A stretch of 64,000 bases of DNA from Bettongia penicillata ogilbyi (Eukaryota; Chordata; Mammalia; Diprotodontia; Potoroidae): positions 3,330,838 to 3,394,837 of the forward strand of contig JAJHZJ010000221.1 in assembly GCA_023548195.1 (NCBI GenBank), written 5' to 3'. Below are positions 8,906 through 20,449 of the stretch, in pieces. Position 1 is the first letter of the stretch. Each line of letters begins with the position of its first letter. The notes below the pieces were generated by a model. The model did not search any database. It worked only from the letters and a program-made list of their open reading frames with translations, and was not told the DNA's origin. Made by a program: the position numbers and the translations under genes.

Positions 8906-9424
8906 ACCTTGAAGTATATTATTAATTAAGGCTCACTTTGAAGGGTATTATTAATTAAGATTTTCTTGGTCCCCAAACCAACTTGGTTTGAATAATGGAG
9001 AAGTCCTAGACACGCATAGAATTACTTTTAACTTCATCATGACCCCCTTTTTCTTTAGCCACATAACACTGACCACCTCCTCTTCTGTGACAAGAGAAGA
9101 ATTTTTGTTCATTTTTTTTTTTTTGCAATTTCCTCCATTATTTAATCTAAAATCTCAGTCATACTGTTCCGGAGATCTTCAGGGTGAAAATTATAGGGAT
9201 GTTTAACTTCCTTCCAAAAAACCCAAATGTACCCCAAAACCATTTTCACTTAATTTGCATTGCTAACATTTTCTCCATTGCTTTCTTAAATATAGGCAGT
9301 CAAGAAAGCAACAAATCAAGCCTGTATTTTTAATGTTTGCCAATTTCAGGAGTATAAATGTTCACTTTGAATATTTAACAGTTGAATCTCCTGAGTCAGT
9401 AAGAGTTAGTCCCAGCATGCCCCT
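8906..9424. other. no gene; short local duplication, otherwise unassigned
   Basis: The string ATTATTAATTAAG appears twice about 30 bases apart near 8920-8960 in similar surroundings (a small tandem duplication). The remainder is AT-rich with no recognised feature. Confidence 0.4.
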
Positions 9425-9640
9425 GATAATAGCTGATGTTTATGTAATAATTTAAAATTTGCAAAATACTTTACACACATCATCTCACTTAATCCTTTTA
9501 ACAACCCTTTGGGGGAAGAAATTATTCTCACCATTTTACACATGAGGAAACTGAGACTCAGAGAGGTTAAATCACTTGCTTATGGTCACACAGCTAGTAT
9601 GTATCACAAACAAAAAATGAACCTAAGTCTTCCCTAGTCT
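9425..9640 (-). mobile_element. MIR SINE
   Basis: Antisense MIR: CAAAATACTTTACACACATC, then CATGAGGAAACTGAGACTCA, then TGGTCACACAGCTAGTATG, in the order of the reversed MIR consensus. Confidence 0.8.
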
Positions 9641-10687
9641 GTGTCTAGCTCTCAATCAACTATACAAAATTGCCTCCCTAGGATCCTGCCTAAGCTTTAT
9701 ATTTTTGCCTTTATTGACACCATACCCAAAACTATCTCTTTCTTTAATCAGATGAGTTGGTCACCCTGGTCATTTGAGATCATGGATAATAAGAAACAAT
9801 TTAATTGACTGTTTTGACTGTTCAGCTGGTTGTTCTTTCATAGATGAAACTTTTGTGTGACTTTAAGTTTCTTTACCATGAGTTCATTCAACGTTAAAGT
9901 CTTCCTCCCTACCATGTCAGCCTTACTGGAAACATAGGACTGGTGATCCCTCTGTCTCCTATATGTGACACCCACTTTATTTGACCTTATAATCACATTT
10001 AAATGGATTTTGCAGACAGTGACTGTTTCTAGGTCCAAAACTCCTTAGCATCATATAGCAGGAGTCACATAAATTAGTACACACAGCAAAAGCAGTTAGA
10101 CTCATAGACCTTCAAATTTTGTAAAGATGCTTAAACCTCACAAGACAAACTCTTCTGACTCAGTGGGGGACTGTGGAGAAGTCACAGAGAACCAGTCACT
10201 GGTTCCATTAGCTGGTGACTCAGCTCTGCTGCCTTCTAGGAGTGAGCCAAAGGAGGCTTTCATTGTCAAAGAGATATCCTATTTCCAATCAAATCATTCC
10301 ATGCCTCCCTACATTTGCCTCTGAATTTGCTTTGTAGGAACAAGTCTGCCCTTTATGTACTGGCAGAGGAAGCACATTGACTAAAAGTCAGTGTCACAGG
10401 CTCTGTCAGCAAAGAGATGAGTCATTAAAAGGTCGGGAAATGGGTCCAAAAGAACAACATGTTCCACACAACACTAAACAGGTGGTCTACCATAGAGGCT
10501 TTGCCTAATGTAGCTCTGTACCATTACAAAGGAGGTAACTATGGCATGGATTTAGATGCAGCATTAATAAAATAATTACATTCAATGAAAAACTGGATAT
10601 AACTTGAACAACCTTACAATAAAGTATCATCAACCTTTTCTCTTATTATTCTGTCCATGTAAAAGACAATTTCACTGATGACCCATC
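9641..10687. other. no gene or clear repeat
   Basis: Short frames only (65-66 codons), with no recognisable protein. Nothing else stands out. Confidence 0.4.
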
Positions 10688-10689
10688 AG

Positions 10690-10770
10690 TAAGCATATGA
10701 GTTTTCAGAGAACCACGATGTCTGGCACAGAGTAGATACTTGATAAATGTTGACTGATTGACCTGAGGTT
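10690..10770 (+). mobile_element. MIR/L2 3' tail
   Basis: TGTCTGGCACAGAGTAGATA followed by CTTGATAAATGTTGACTGATT is the shared terminal motif of L2/MIR-type elements in sense orientation. Confidence 0.55.
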
Positions 10771-10887
10771 CTTCCACATTTCCTACTTTTTGTTGCTATA
10801 GCAGCTGGCATTATCAACCACCCAAGGTATGTTTATAAAAGTCCTGTCTAGATTGAGTTGTGAATAGTCCTGAACTTTCAATTTAAT

Positions 10888-11140
10888 TTTTTGTTGTTTC
10901 TCAGTCATTTAAGTCATGTCTGACTCTTTGAGACCCCATTTGGGATTTTCTTGGTAAAGATACTGGAGTGGTTTGCCATTTCCTTCTCCAACTCATTTTG
11001 CAGATGAGGAAACTGAGGCCAACAGGTTAAGTGACTTGCCTAGGGTCACACAGTAAGTGCCTGAGGCTAGATTTGAACTTGGGAAGAGGAGTTTTACTGA
11101 TTCTAGACCTGACACTATTCACTGTGGCACCTAACTGCCC
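10888..11140 (-). mobile_element. tRNA-headed SINE with RTE/BovB-like tail
   Basis: In antisense the tail comes first (TTTCTCAGTCATTTAAGTCA, then GAGTGGTTTGCCATTTCCTT), followed by CAGATGAGGAAACTGAGGCC and the tRNA-like head near 11100-11140. The tail matches the 3' end of RTE-clade LINEs of the BovB type, so an RTE probably mobilised this SINE. Confidence 0.8.
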
Positions 11141-11169
11141 TAATTATCAACCTAATTATCCAGCACTAA

Positions 11170-11325
11170 AAATGGAATGGGTTACAGCAAGAGTTAGTGA
11201 ATTCTCCTTCCATGGAGGTCTTCACTTATCACATTATCTTATACTGGAGATTCCTTTCATGTATGGTTAGACTAGATGGCACTTGAGGTCCCTTCCAGCT
11301 CTCAAATTCAGTAATTCTATGTCTC
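11170..11325 (+). mobile_element. L3/CR1 3' end
   Basis: GGTTAGACTAGATGGCACTT followed by GAGGTCCCTTCCAGCTCTCA and TTCAGTAATTCTATG is the sense 3' end of an L3/CR1 LINE. Confidence 0.7.
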
Positions 11326-11462
11326 ACAGGCAGGACGTGAACCCAGGTCTTCATTACCCTGAGGCAAGCTCTTTATCCTCTATTGCTACACTACTGCTTT
11401 CAGGAGAGAATAAGAAACTACAAATTACTGAATTAAGTTTTCAATGCTAATAATAACTACCT

Positions 11463-11700
11463 CAGAATCACAAAATGTCATGGTTAGAAGAGACCTCAGG
11501 TGCTTTCTAATCCAACTTATACTAGAAAAATAATCCCCTGTACAACATATCCCCAAAGTGATCATCTTAAAGATGAGTCATCTTATGCCTTAGTGTGAAT
11601 TTGTTTCCAAGCCCAGACTACTTCCGATCCATTCTCAAGAATGGATAGGGATAGGAGATTCCTTTTCTAATATGACTGACTTCTCCCTGTCCATAGATTT
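11463..11700 (-). mobile_element. L3/CR1 fragment
   Basis: Antisense 3' end: CAGAATCACAAAATGTCATG, then AGAGACCTCAGG, then TAATCCAACTT, followed by diverged internal L3 sequence. Confidence 0.6.
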
Positions 11701-11754
11701 CTAATTCTATTTTTAAATGATTATAAAGTAACACAGCAATCGGTATATAAAATA

Positions 11755-11951
11755 TGTTTTTAAAGTTCATTTACATTCATGATCTCATTTAATCCAAGCC
11801 CATCCTGTGAAGTATATATGGCAGATACTTGATTCTCATTTGGCGAAGAGGCAACCAAGACAAGTTGATGGTATGCTCCAAATCATAAATGCACTTAGCA
11901 GCAGAGTAGCTCCAAGCAATGCGAAAATGGATATGATTTATAAAGAGATTC
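11755..11951 (-). mobile_element. degraded MIR-like fragment
   Basis: CATTCATGATCTCATTTAAT followed by TCCTGTGAAGTA and a decayed GAGGCAACCAAGAC stretch matches the middle of a reversed MIR. Weak. Confidence 0.35.
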
Positions 11952-11960
11952 ATAAATTAG

Positions 11961-12212
11961 GGCATCTAGGTGGTACAGAGGATAGAGTGCTATGCCTGGA
12001 GTTAGGAAGACTCATTTCCCTGAGTTCAAATGTGGTCCTAGATACTTACTAGATGTGTGACTTTAGGCAAGTCACTTAATCCTGATTGGCCCAGTTTCCT
12101 CATCTGTAAAATGAACTGGAGAAGGAAATGGTAAACTGCTCCGGTATCTTTACCAAGAACACTCCAAATAGGGTCACAAAGAGTCAGATACGACTGAAAC
12201 TCCTGGACACTA
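11961..12212 (+). mobile_element. tRNA-headed SINE with RTE/BovB-like tail, with target duplication
   Basis: The head reads GCATCTAGGTGGTACAGAGG, then GAGTTCAAATG and GTGACTTTAGGCAAGTCACT. The tail reads CTGGAGAAGGAAATGGTAAA and ends GGGTCACAAAGAGTCAGATA. Flanking ATAAATTAG copies at 11952-11960 and 12213-12221 are a perfect 9-bp target duplication. Confidence 0.85.
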
Positions 12213-12339
12213 ATAAATTAGTTGGTGAGAGAAGGCATACATTCAATAAACAACATAAATTAAGTACCATAGGAGTGGTATATTAAGGAGTTCAATAAGA
12301 AAAAACTCAGAAGGGGAAGCTATCTGGGGAGGGATGGTG

Positions 12340-12525
12340 TGAATATAATAGTTATTTTATGGAATGCTTACCTCCCTGTGAGATAGGCAGTATAATTATT
12401 ATCTCCAATTTACAGATGACGAAACTGAGGTTTTGAGAGTTTAAGTGACTAGTCTATTGCATAGCATCGGAAGCAGGATTCGTGACCAGCCTAACTCCAA
12501 GTCCGGCATTATAACCAACATGGCA
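12340..12525 (-). mobile_element. MIR SINE fragment
   Basis: Antisense MIR middle: CAATTTACAGATGACGAAAC, then TGAGGTTTTGAGAGTTTAAG. Confidence 0.65.
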
Positions 12526-12529
12526 CACT

Positions 12530-12690
12530 GATTATAGGATCACAAATTTAAAGCAGCAAGAGAACTTGGAGGTCATCTAGTCTTAACACCCACTTCATTT
12601 TACAGATGAGGAAACTGAGATTCAAAGAGAAGTGATTTGTCTAAGGTTACAGAAGGAAGAAATGCCAGGACTAGAAATAGAACATCTGGT
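12530..12690 (-). mobile_element. L3/CR1- or MIR-type 3' end
   Basis: AGGATCACAAATTTAAAGCA, then GGAGGTCATCTAGTC, then TTTTACAGATGAGGAAACTG: an L3-like tail merging into a MIR-like segment. Confidence 0.55.
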
Positions 12691-14740
12691 GTGCAAATTC
12701 AGTGTTTGTTTGTTTTTATGCACTCCCTTGATTCTTTTGGAAGCAGGAGTGACTTAGAAGGGAAACTTTAAAGGACAGGGAGTTTTTCACTTAATCTTTT
12801 ACCTAAGGACCATGCAGACACACACGCGAGTTAAAGTGCTTTGCAAACCTTAAAAGTCCCATATAAATGTATTGCTATTATTATGATTACTGTTAACTTT
12901 GAAGGATGAATAAACATTTTAACAGTGACCATTACAGAGATCTTATCTTTGAGAAGTCTGAGATGCAGAGAAGCCAGACAGAACTAGTTTGCTTATCTTG
13001 ATGATCTGAAGCCAAGAAGTCAAGCATCCTAATGGTTTCAGGTGCCCAAAATGTCTTGAATTCAGGAATACATCTTGCAGTGGTTCAGTTTCCACATAGG
13101 ACCTATAATATGTGCATGCTATACGCCGATGGAATTTAATCTGGATTCAGAGCCAGTTTCCTGAATCACGATATTCTGGATCATTTTTGAGCTAGGCATG
13201 GAAAACTACTGTGGAAAGCAGTCCTTCCGAAGCAGGCAAGCCATCACTCATGCTTGTCTCCCAATTTAGGTGTGGGCTGTGCCAAAGAAAGCCAGCAGAC
13301 TAGCCTGGGGAAGATGGGAAGGGCACAAGGGAGGGAGGAAGCAGAAAGAAGAGTCTCTATTATGTCCCAGAGACATTCTGCTCCACATCCCTTCTCACTC
13401 CATCTCTCGGGGCAGGGCTGAATAGAGCTGAATGAAGCCCTTCTCCCCTTCCCCACTGCCCCCAAGGATAATCTATATTTAGAATGTGTTATTTGGATGC
13501 TGTGGTGACCAATATCACGCTCACACTCCCTGCCATCATTTTGAAGTAGTCATTCTGTGCCCACTCGCTCTCTTGCTCACTCTGTGGACTTTTCCCTTGG
13601 AGGCAATATGCCCAAGAGGATCAGAGCCCACTGTAGCCATCGGGAAGACCATGTATGAGTCACTCAGGGCGTGTGGGTGAAGGAGAACAAAAGGGGTGCC
13701 TGTGTGCCTCAGGAGCAGGGAGGGGAGGTGGGACAAATCATGACTTGCTAAGTCCCACTGTCTCAAGACTAACAAGTTATGCACCAGGAAGAATGTGACA
13801 AGAATAAACCCACTCACATCTCTTCTGTTGTCTCCTCTTTTTTAAAAAATTATTTTAGAAGAAATTCCAGCCCTGTGAGATCTATTGGGCTCATGTGATG
13901 ATTGGTGTATATTATGTATCAACTGATGATGATAATGTTCAGACTTTCTAAAGTTCAAGTGTTTTTTAATGTTCTGACCTTACTGACAAGAGCATCTCTG
14001 GTACTAGGAATAGGACTGCTACGACATATAGGCTAAATCTAATGATTTGTCTGAAACTGATCAACGTAGATTTCTCAACTCCATTAAACTTCCCCTCCCT
14101 CCTCCCAAGCCAAAGCAGCACCATTCTTCCTCCCCCTTTTCCTGTCCTAATCAAACAAACAAACAAATCTACCCCCTCACCCAGTAATTATAATACAAAG
14201 GAGGGCATCCATATCTTACGCTTACAAAGCACCTTTCTTTCCAAAATGATGTCAAAGCCCTCCACATAGATTAGTTCCTAATGGGATCTTCAAGAGATAG
14301 GTAGCCTATTGCTCAGAAATATTCTTGGTCTTACTAAAACGGTCCTCCTTAAGCACACTGTCTTAAATCATAAAAAAGCAAAGGGACAAATGAAATTAGG
14401 CTATTATGTCTACTGTCCCTGGTTAGGTGAGATCACCATAACTATGAACTCACATAGCTCTGCTTATTCTCAGTTCAGTTAATGTTTCCAAAACTCAGTC
14501 TCCCTTCCTTTTATTTCTGAAGTCATCATGTAACTTCTCCCAATCGGTTGCAAGATTGGAGATAAGGTCTTGCTAATATAATTGAGATTGCCTTTAGAAA
14601 ACATTTGAGGTATCATTCTAGGCCTTCATTTATGATCCCTTTTACAAAATCAGCATGAGATGCCCATCTTAGGAAATAGTAGGGAGAAGGGACTGGAATA
14701 GATAGTGTCTAAATGCCCTTTCCACTCTAAGGCAAGGGGG
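12691..14740. other. mostly unique sequence, no gene
   Basis: A sense MIR 3' piece (GTGCTTTGCAAACCTTAAAA) lies near 12835-12900. The rest, especially 13050-13830, is not a repeat I recognise. Frames of 64-93 codons on both strands overlap each other and look like chance frames. A perfect MEF2 consensus CTATATTTAG is at 13473-13482. Confidence 0.45.
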
Positions 14741-14744
14741 AAGG

Positions 14745-14800
14745 AAGAAGCATTTATTTAGCACCTACTGTGTTCCAGGCACTATAATTATTACTTTGAT
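14745..14800 (-). mobile_element. L2 3' tail
   Basis: GCATTTATTTAGCACCTACT followed by GTGTTCCAGGCACTATAATT is the reversed L2 terminus. Confidence 0.6.
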
Positions 14801-14985
14801 TGAACTAGTCATGTTTCTTGTCACTTCTGCCCATTGACTTTAACTGAAGGTCTGACCCTTTCTTCACATTCTGACCCTGTCATGTAATCTCCTCAGGTTT
14901 CTCCTATTAAGGTTAAAAACTTCCAGCTCCTTCAATCATTCCTCATAGTACATGGCTTCTGGTCCAAGATTGAATTTGAGGGGTA
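14801..14985 (-). mobile_element. L3/CR1 fragment
   Basis: CTCCTCAGGTTTCTCCTATT followed by CCAGCTCCTTCAATCATTCC and TCATAGTACATGGCTTC matches the reversed 3' region of L3/CR1. Confidence 0.6.
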
Positions 14986-14986
14986 G

Positions 14987-15090
14987 CATGGCAGAATGAA
15001 AAGAGACCTGGTCCTGTAGTTGGAAAGATCGGACTTCAAGCTCTACCTCTGACATAATGATTGTGTGACCTTGAGCAAGTCCCTTAAATT
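14987..15090 (+). mobile_element. MIR SINE fragment
   Basis: GTAGCATGGCAGAATGAAAA, then GACTTCAAGCTCTACCTCTG, then TGTGTGACCTTGAGCAAGTC: MIR head and core in sense. Confidence 0.7.
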
Positions 15091-15120
15091 CTCAATGCTC
15101 TGGGTCACTCATATTATAAA

Positions 15121-15455
15121 TTTCAGGGAAGCAGGGAAGGAAGGGGAGGGAGGGAGAAAGAGAAGGAAGAAAAAATGAAGGTAAGAAGAAGGGAAGGAAC
15201 AAAAGAAGGAAGGAATGAGATGGAGGGAGGGAGAGAGGAAGAAATGAAGGAAGAAGGAAAGAAAGGAGGGAGAAAAAAAGAGAGGGAGGGAGGAAAAAAG
15301 AGAGGAAGGAAAGAAGGAAGGAAGTGGAGGAAGGAGGGAAGGAAAATAAGAAGAAAGGAAAGGGATGAAGAAAGGAAGGAAGGAAGGGGAAGGAGGAAGG
15401 AAGAAATGGAGGGAGAGAGGGAAGGAGGAAGGAAAAGAAGGAGGAAGGAAACAAG
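15121..15455 (+). repeat. polypurine tract (GGAA/GGGA-rich)
   Basis: About 335 bases of almost uninterrupted A and G on the plus strand. Frames of 96-120 codons on both strands inside it are low-complexity artefacts. Such tracts can form triplex (H-DNA) structures. Confidence 0.9.
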
Positions 15456-15499
15456 CCATTATTAAGTGACTATGACCATATTATGGTCACTTAGAAGCT

Positions 15500-15735
15500 A
15501 CTATATGGTGTTAAGCACTTTACAAATATTATTTCATTTGATCCTTACAACAACCTTAGGAAGTAGGTGCTATTATTATCCCTATTTCACAACTATGGAA
15601 ACTGAGGCAGACAGAGATTAAATGATTTGCCCAGGGTTCCACAGCTAATAAGTATCTGAGACTGGATTTCAACTCTTAAGTCCTCTCAGTTCAAACAACA
15701 ATGCTCTAGTCTCTGCACCAGCTAGTTGCCTAGGT
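15500..15735 (-). mobile_element. MIR SINE, nearly full length
   Basis: AAGCACTTTACAAATATTAT, then CTATGGAAACTGAGGCAGAC, then CCACAGCTAATAAGTATCTG, then a CACCAGCTAGTTGCCT head remnant, all in reversed order. Confidence 0.8.
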
Positions 15736-15834
15736 GTCAGTGTGCGTTGGCAAATAGAATCAATTTCCTTACCAGAAACTGAAATCACAGGTACAGTCAC
15801 AATTTCCAACCTGTGATTGCATTTGGCTTTTTAG

Positions 15835-16260
15835 CAGCCATGTCACTCTACTGATTTACATTCAGCTTGTATTAAACTAAAATCCCAGATCTTCTTTGCA
15901 TAAACTTCTATCAAACTAATTCTATATCCTGAATTTATATAATTGAGTTTTTTATCTCAAAGATATGAGTGGAACATTTTATCTTCTTTGTTTCAACCCA
16001 ACACTCTAACCTTAAAAGATCCTTTGGAATTTTAATTCTTTTATACCATGTATTTGTCAGAGATGCCTGCCTGCTTCATATCACCTATAATTTCTCAAAC
16101 ACACCATCTAATTTAAGCCCCTGATAAAAACATTGAACAGGATGTGTCATAGGATTTGGTCCTGTGGCGTTCCCCTAGCTACCTTCCTCTGCATTAACTT
16201 CAATCCATTAATAAATTCAGATTAAATAAGCATGCTCATTTAAAAAACATAGTCTTACTA
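15835..16260 (-). mobile_element. L3/CR1 fragment
   Basis: The block CCTGATAAAAACATTGAACA, then GGATTTGGTCCTGTGGCGTT, then CCCCTAGCTACCTTCCTC is a known antisense signature of L3/CR1 LINEs. Upstream decayed sequence follows the same element. Confidence 0.65.
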
Positions 16261-16339
16261 TCTATCATCCAACCCACCATTTTCCAATTTATACACAAAG
16301 AGAACAAGAAAGGATTTATTGATGAAAACCAAGTACTCG

Positions 16340-16490
16340 GTACCAGACTTAGAAATAGAAAGGGCCTCTGAAGTCACCTAGTCCAAGTCTGCCATTTTAT
16401 AGATGAGGAAAATAAGATCCAAGGTCATAAAGAAAGCGAGCATCAGAAATGGCATTGGAACCCAGACCCTCTGACTCCAGACACAGTATT
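16340..16490 (-). mobile_element. L3/MIR-type 3' fragment
   Basis: GGGCCTCTGAAGTCACCTAG, then TAGATGAGGAAAATAAGATC, then AACCCAGACCCTCTGACTCC. Confidence 0.6.
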
Positions 16491-16687
16491 ACTTTCTTCT
16501 ATTCTCCTTGACAGCAGAAAACACCACTGCTAAGCTTACATCTCCCGTTTTATGTCTTGTTTGTTACTACCACTAAGAGAATCACTAAAGTTGCCTCTGC
16601 TGTATTTATCAAAGAATTGTATATGCTATTAACATGTATCCATGTACCTTTTTATACAATTAACAACAAAAACCAAGTCTTATTGTT

Positions 16688-16900
16688 TGTGTAACTAGGT
16701 GATGCCACAGTACAGAGAATGCTGGGCCTGGAATCAGGAAGACCTGAGTTCAAATCCAGTCTCAGACTTTTAATAGCTCTGTGATACTGGACATAATACT
16801 TTATTTTTGCTTGTCTCATTTGTAAAATGGGAGTGACAATAGCACCTACCTTCCAGGGTTTTTGTGGAGACAAAATAAGATAATAATTATAAAACACAAT
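16688..16900 (+). mobile_element. tRNA-headed SINE / MIR
   Basis: GTGTAACTAGGTGATGCCAC, then GAAGACCTGAGTTCAAATCC (B box), then GTCTCATTTGTAAAATGGGA and a MIR-type 3' part. Confidence 0.75.
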
Positions 16901-17753
16901 GGAAAAGACATGATCTGCTGAAGACTATAATCTGAATGAAGCTTCCTTTTCATATCTTTATTAATATTTCAATACCCTCAAAACTGTATCGCCTCCAACA
17001 TGTACCTCTTCCAATCTTTGATGTTTTTTCAGTGCCATATTCACTTCCTTATCTAGCATGTCAGGAGCTACATGTGATGGTTTTACCAACATTGCTGGAG
17101 GAATTGTTTGTCAGTGAAATGATGATGTAGTTTTTCCACTTCTTTCTTTCTCTTATTCTCTTTCTGGTTTCATATTTAAATAACTATCAGATTATCTAGC
17201 TTTATTCCATCTCACAAAAATTTTTTTTCTGCAAATTGGACTTTTCTCCACAATGCTTCTCATTGTTTTATGAAGTGATATGATTCATAATCATCTATCA
17301 TTTCCATATGATTTCACAAAAAATATTAGTATTCTAAACTGGAATTGCCTGTGGCTAATATGAGTCTCTGATAATGGACCTGTTTTTCCCCGTTGAAGTT
17401 GATTCTTTTGATTTAATTTCAGCAGTTGCTTTGCATTAATACTTCTATTTAAAAGTAGAAAGATTTTAGTAATATTTATTCCTTTGTACATTTTCACTTT
17501 CATGTGTCAAAATTTTATTTGAATACCTCATGTTGTCTTAATTTCAGGCCATAAGTATTAATATTTCTCCATCCCCCCACCCAATTTGGCATCGATTGAT
17601 TGGATTGGATTGCTGACTGTACAGGCACAACTTTGATTTGAAAACTACTCCCATTTAGTAACCAATCTATAAAATAAATTTTATTTATTGTGGACTTACT
17701 TATTGTTTATTATTTGTTGTATAGTTATCATTGTGTTCAAAGACTTCTGATTC
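16901..17753. other. no gene or recognised repeat
   Basis: AT-rich. A short GATTG-rich stretch lies at about 17595-17615. The end of the interval shows a TTCTGATTC string that may be the target duplication of the next element. Confidence 0.4.
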
Positions 17754-18552
17754 TTTTTTTATTCTTTAAATTATTTATTTTTAGTTTTCAACATTCATTT
17801 CCACAAGATTTTTAGTTCCAGATTTTCTCCCCATCTCTCCCCTCCCCCTACCCCATATGGCATGCATTTTGATTACCCCTTCTCCCAGTCTGCCATCCCT
17901 TTTGTCACTCTCCCTTATCCCCTTCCCTCTTATTTTCTTGTAGGGCAATATGAATTTCTATACCACATTGCCTATATATCTTATGTCCCAGTTGCATGTA
18001 AAAACAATTTTTAACATTTGTTTTTAAAACTTTGAGTTCATTCTTCCTTCTCTACCCACTCTCACTGAGAAGGCAAGCCATTGAATATAAGTTGCACATG
18101 TGTAGTTACACAAAACACTTCCTAATAGTCATGTCATGAAAGACTGAATTTCCCTCCATCCTATCATACTCCACACTTATTCTATTTTCAACTTTGACCC
18201 TGTCCATTTTCAAAAGTGTCTGCTTCTGACTACCCCCTTCCCCAATGTGCCCTCTTTTCTATCATCACCCCCACATCTCCTTCCCCCTTACTTTCTTGTA
18301 TAGTAAGATATGCAACTGAGTGAGTATGTTATTCCTTCCTTAGGACAAATCCAATGAGAGTAAGATTCACTCATTCCCTCTCACCTCCCCCCTCTTCCCC
18401 TCCATTGTGAAATCTTTTTTCTTATCTCTTGTATGTGAGATAATTTACCCCATTCTACCTCTCCCTTTTTCCTTCTCCCAATATAGTCCTCTATCACCTC
18501 TTAATTTTATTTTTTAGATATTTTCCCTTCATATTCAACTCACCCTGCACCA

Positions 18553-18592
18553 TCTCTCTCTCTGTCTCTCTCTCTGTCTCTGTGTCTCTCTG

Positions 18593-18634
<42 letters not shown>

Positions 18635-18659
18635 CTCTCTCCTCTCTCTCTCTCTCTCC
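18553..18659 (+). repeat. (TC)n microsatellite
   Basis: An imperfect TC run in the 3' UTR of the older HAL1. It occupies the same place as the TG-rich run of the younger copy. Confidence 0.9.
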
Positions 18660-18789
18660 TCCAATTACCCTAATACTGAGAAAGGTCTCATGAGTTAAAA
18701 ATATCATCTTTCCATGTAGCAATGTAAACAGTTCAACTTTAATAAGTCCCATACGATTTCTCTTTCCTGTTTATCATTTCATGCTTCTC

Positions 18790-19740
18790 TTGATTATTAT
18801 ACCTGAAAGTCAAATTTTCTATTCAGTACTGGTGTTTTCCATAAGAATGCTTGCAAGTTCTCTATTTCATTGAAATTTCATTTTCTTCCCCAAAGTATTA
18901 TCCTCAGTTTTGCTGGGTATGTGGTTGTTGGTTTTAATCTTACATCCTCTGCTCTCTGGAATATCATTTTCCAAGCCTTGATTCCTTAATGTAGAAGCTC
19001 TAGATCTTGTGTTTATCCTGAATGTATTTTCACAATACTCGAATTGTTTTTTTTTTGACTGCTTGCAATATTTTCTTCTTGATGTAGGGACTCTGGAATT
19101 TGACTAAAATATTCTTTGAAGTTTTCCTTTTGGAATCTCTTTCAAGGGACAATCAGTGGATTCTTTCCATTTCTATTTTACCCTCTGGTTCTAGAATATG
19201 AGGGTAGTTTGCCTTGATAATTTCTTGAAAGATGATGTCTAGGCTCTTTTTTTGATCATGGCTTTTAGGTAGTCCAATAATTTTTAGATTATCTTTCCTG
19301 AATCCATTTTGCAGGTCAGTAGTTTTTCTAATGAGATATTTCATATTGTCTTCCATTTTTTCATTCTTTTGGTTCTGTTTAATAATTTTTTGATTTCTCA
19401 TAAAGTCAATAATTTCCATTTGCTCCATTCTAATTTTGAAGGAATTATTTTCTTCAGTGAGTTTTTGGAACTCCTTTTTCATTTGGCCAATCCTGCTTTT
19501 TAAAGCATTCTTCTCCTCATTAGATTTTTTGGACCTCTTTTGCCATTTGGGTTAATCTATCTTTTAAGATGTTATTTTCTTCAGTATTTGGGACAGGGGG
19601 GGTCTCTTTTAACAAGTTGTAGAGTCATTTTTCATGATTTTCTTGCATCACTCTCTTTTCTCTTCCAAATTTTTCTTCTATTTCTCTTACTTGATTTTCA
19701 AAATCCTTTTTGAGCTCTTCATGGCCTGTGACAAATTCAT
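18790..19740 (-). pseudogene. HAL1 ORF1 remnant
   Basis: The open part at 19153-19482 (109 codons) aligns by eye with residues about 138-247 of the intact ORF1 at 2149-3255. About three quarters of residues are the same over the last 92, including DNLKIIGLP and SHDQKKSLDI. Frameshifts and stops lie on both sides. The GC-poor C-terminal part is still visible down to about 18800. Confidence 0.8.
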
Positions 19741-20449
19741 ATTTTTCTAGGACACTTTTGCTGTAAGAGCTTTGACTTTGTTGTCTTCTTCTGGTTGTAT
19801 GTTGTGATCTTCTTTGTCACCAAAGTAAGATTCTATAGTCTGAGGTATTTTTATACCAGATGCATACCTCTTTGTCAAGCTAGGACTCTGCTTTCAGTGG
19901 GGGTGGGCATGAGTATACTGTCCCAGACTTCAGGGGTTTTGTATCAGCCACTCAATCTCCTATCATCCATGAACCCAGAGTGCTGGAATCAGTCGCCAGC
20001 ACTTCCTCTTCTGCCCTGGTGCTGGGGCTGGACCTCAGCCAGACCAGGTCCCTAAGAGTTTTCCTGCTGACCTTTTATACTCTATTTGGCATTTGTGGGT
20101 TGAGAAATCTGGAAACTGCCACAGTTGCCAGTGATACAGTCTCCTGAGGTCTGCTCTGCCCTTGTATGTGCTGATGTGGCCCAAACTGGACTATGCTCTT
20201 CTGTTCTCCCAGCCTGGAGTGATAGATGCTTCCTGTCAACCTGCCAGGCTGTTTTGGGCTGGAGACTTGTTTCACTCCATTTTGTGGGTTTTATAACTCT
20301 AGAATTTATTTAGAGTCATTTTCACAGGTATTTAGAAGAATTTGGGAGGAGAACTCAAGGAAGTCCCTGCTTTTACTCCAACATCTTGGCTCCACCCCCT
20401 TTCTGACTCAACAAAAATTTTCATACCATATTAAATGAAACTTCTTTGT

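Larger units (their letters stand above)
17754..20400 (-). mobile_element. older HAL1 element, ORF1 decayed
   Basis: It has the same layout as the copy at 1102-4072: a 3' end with the shared block at 17811-17830 (TTTAGTTCCAGATTTTCTCC), a microsatellite in the 3' UTR, an ORF1 remnant, then a 5' UTR ending at a decayed YY1-type start (sense GGAGCCAAGATG). No ORF2 trace. The flanks TTCTGATTC (17745-17753) and TTCTGACTC (20401-20409) look like a 9-bp target duplication with one mismatch. Age is supported by many stops in ORF1 and loss of CpGs. Confidence 0.8.

Noticed and set aside
11961..12060. Possible tRNA gene (tRNA-like A and B boxes)
   Set aside because: The tRNA-like part is the head of a SINE and is followed by a SINE body and RTE-type tail; no cloverleaf is kept. 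The same applies to the other SINE heads.
15092..15465. Open frames of 96-120 codons on both strands
   Set aside because: They lie entirely in a purine tract and consist of Ser/Pro/Leu/Phe or Arg/Glu/Lys/Gly repeats; low-complexity artefacts.
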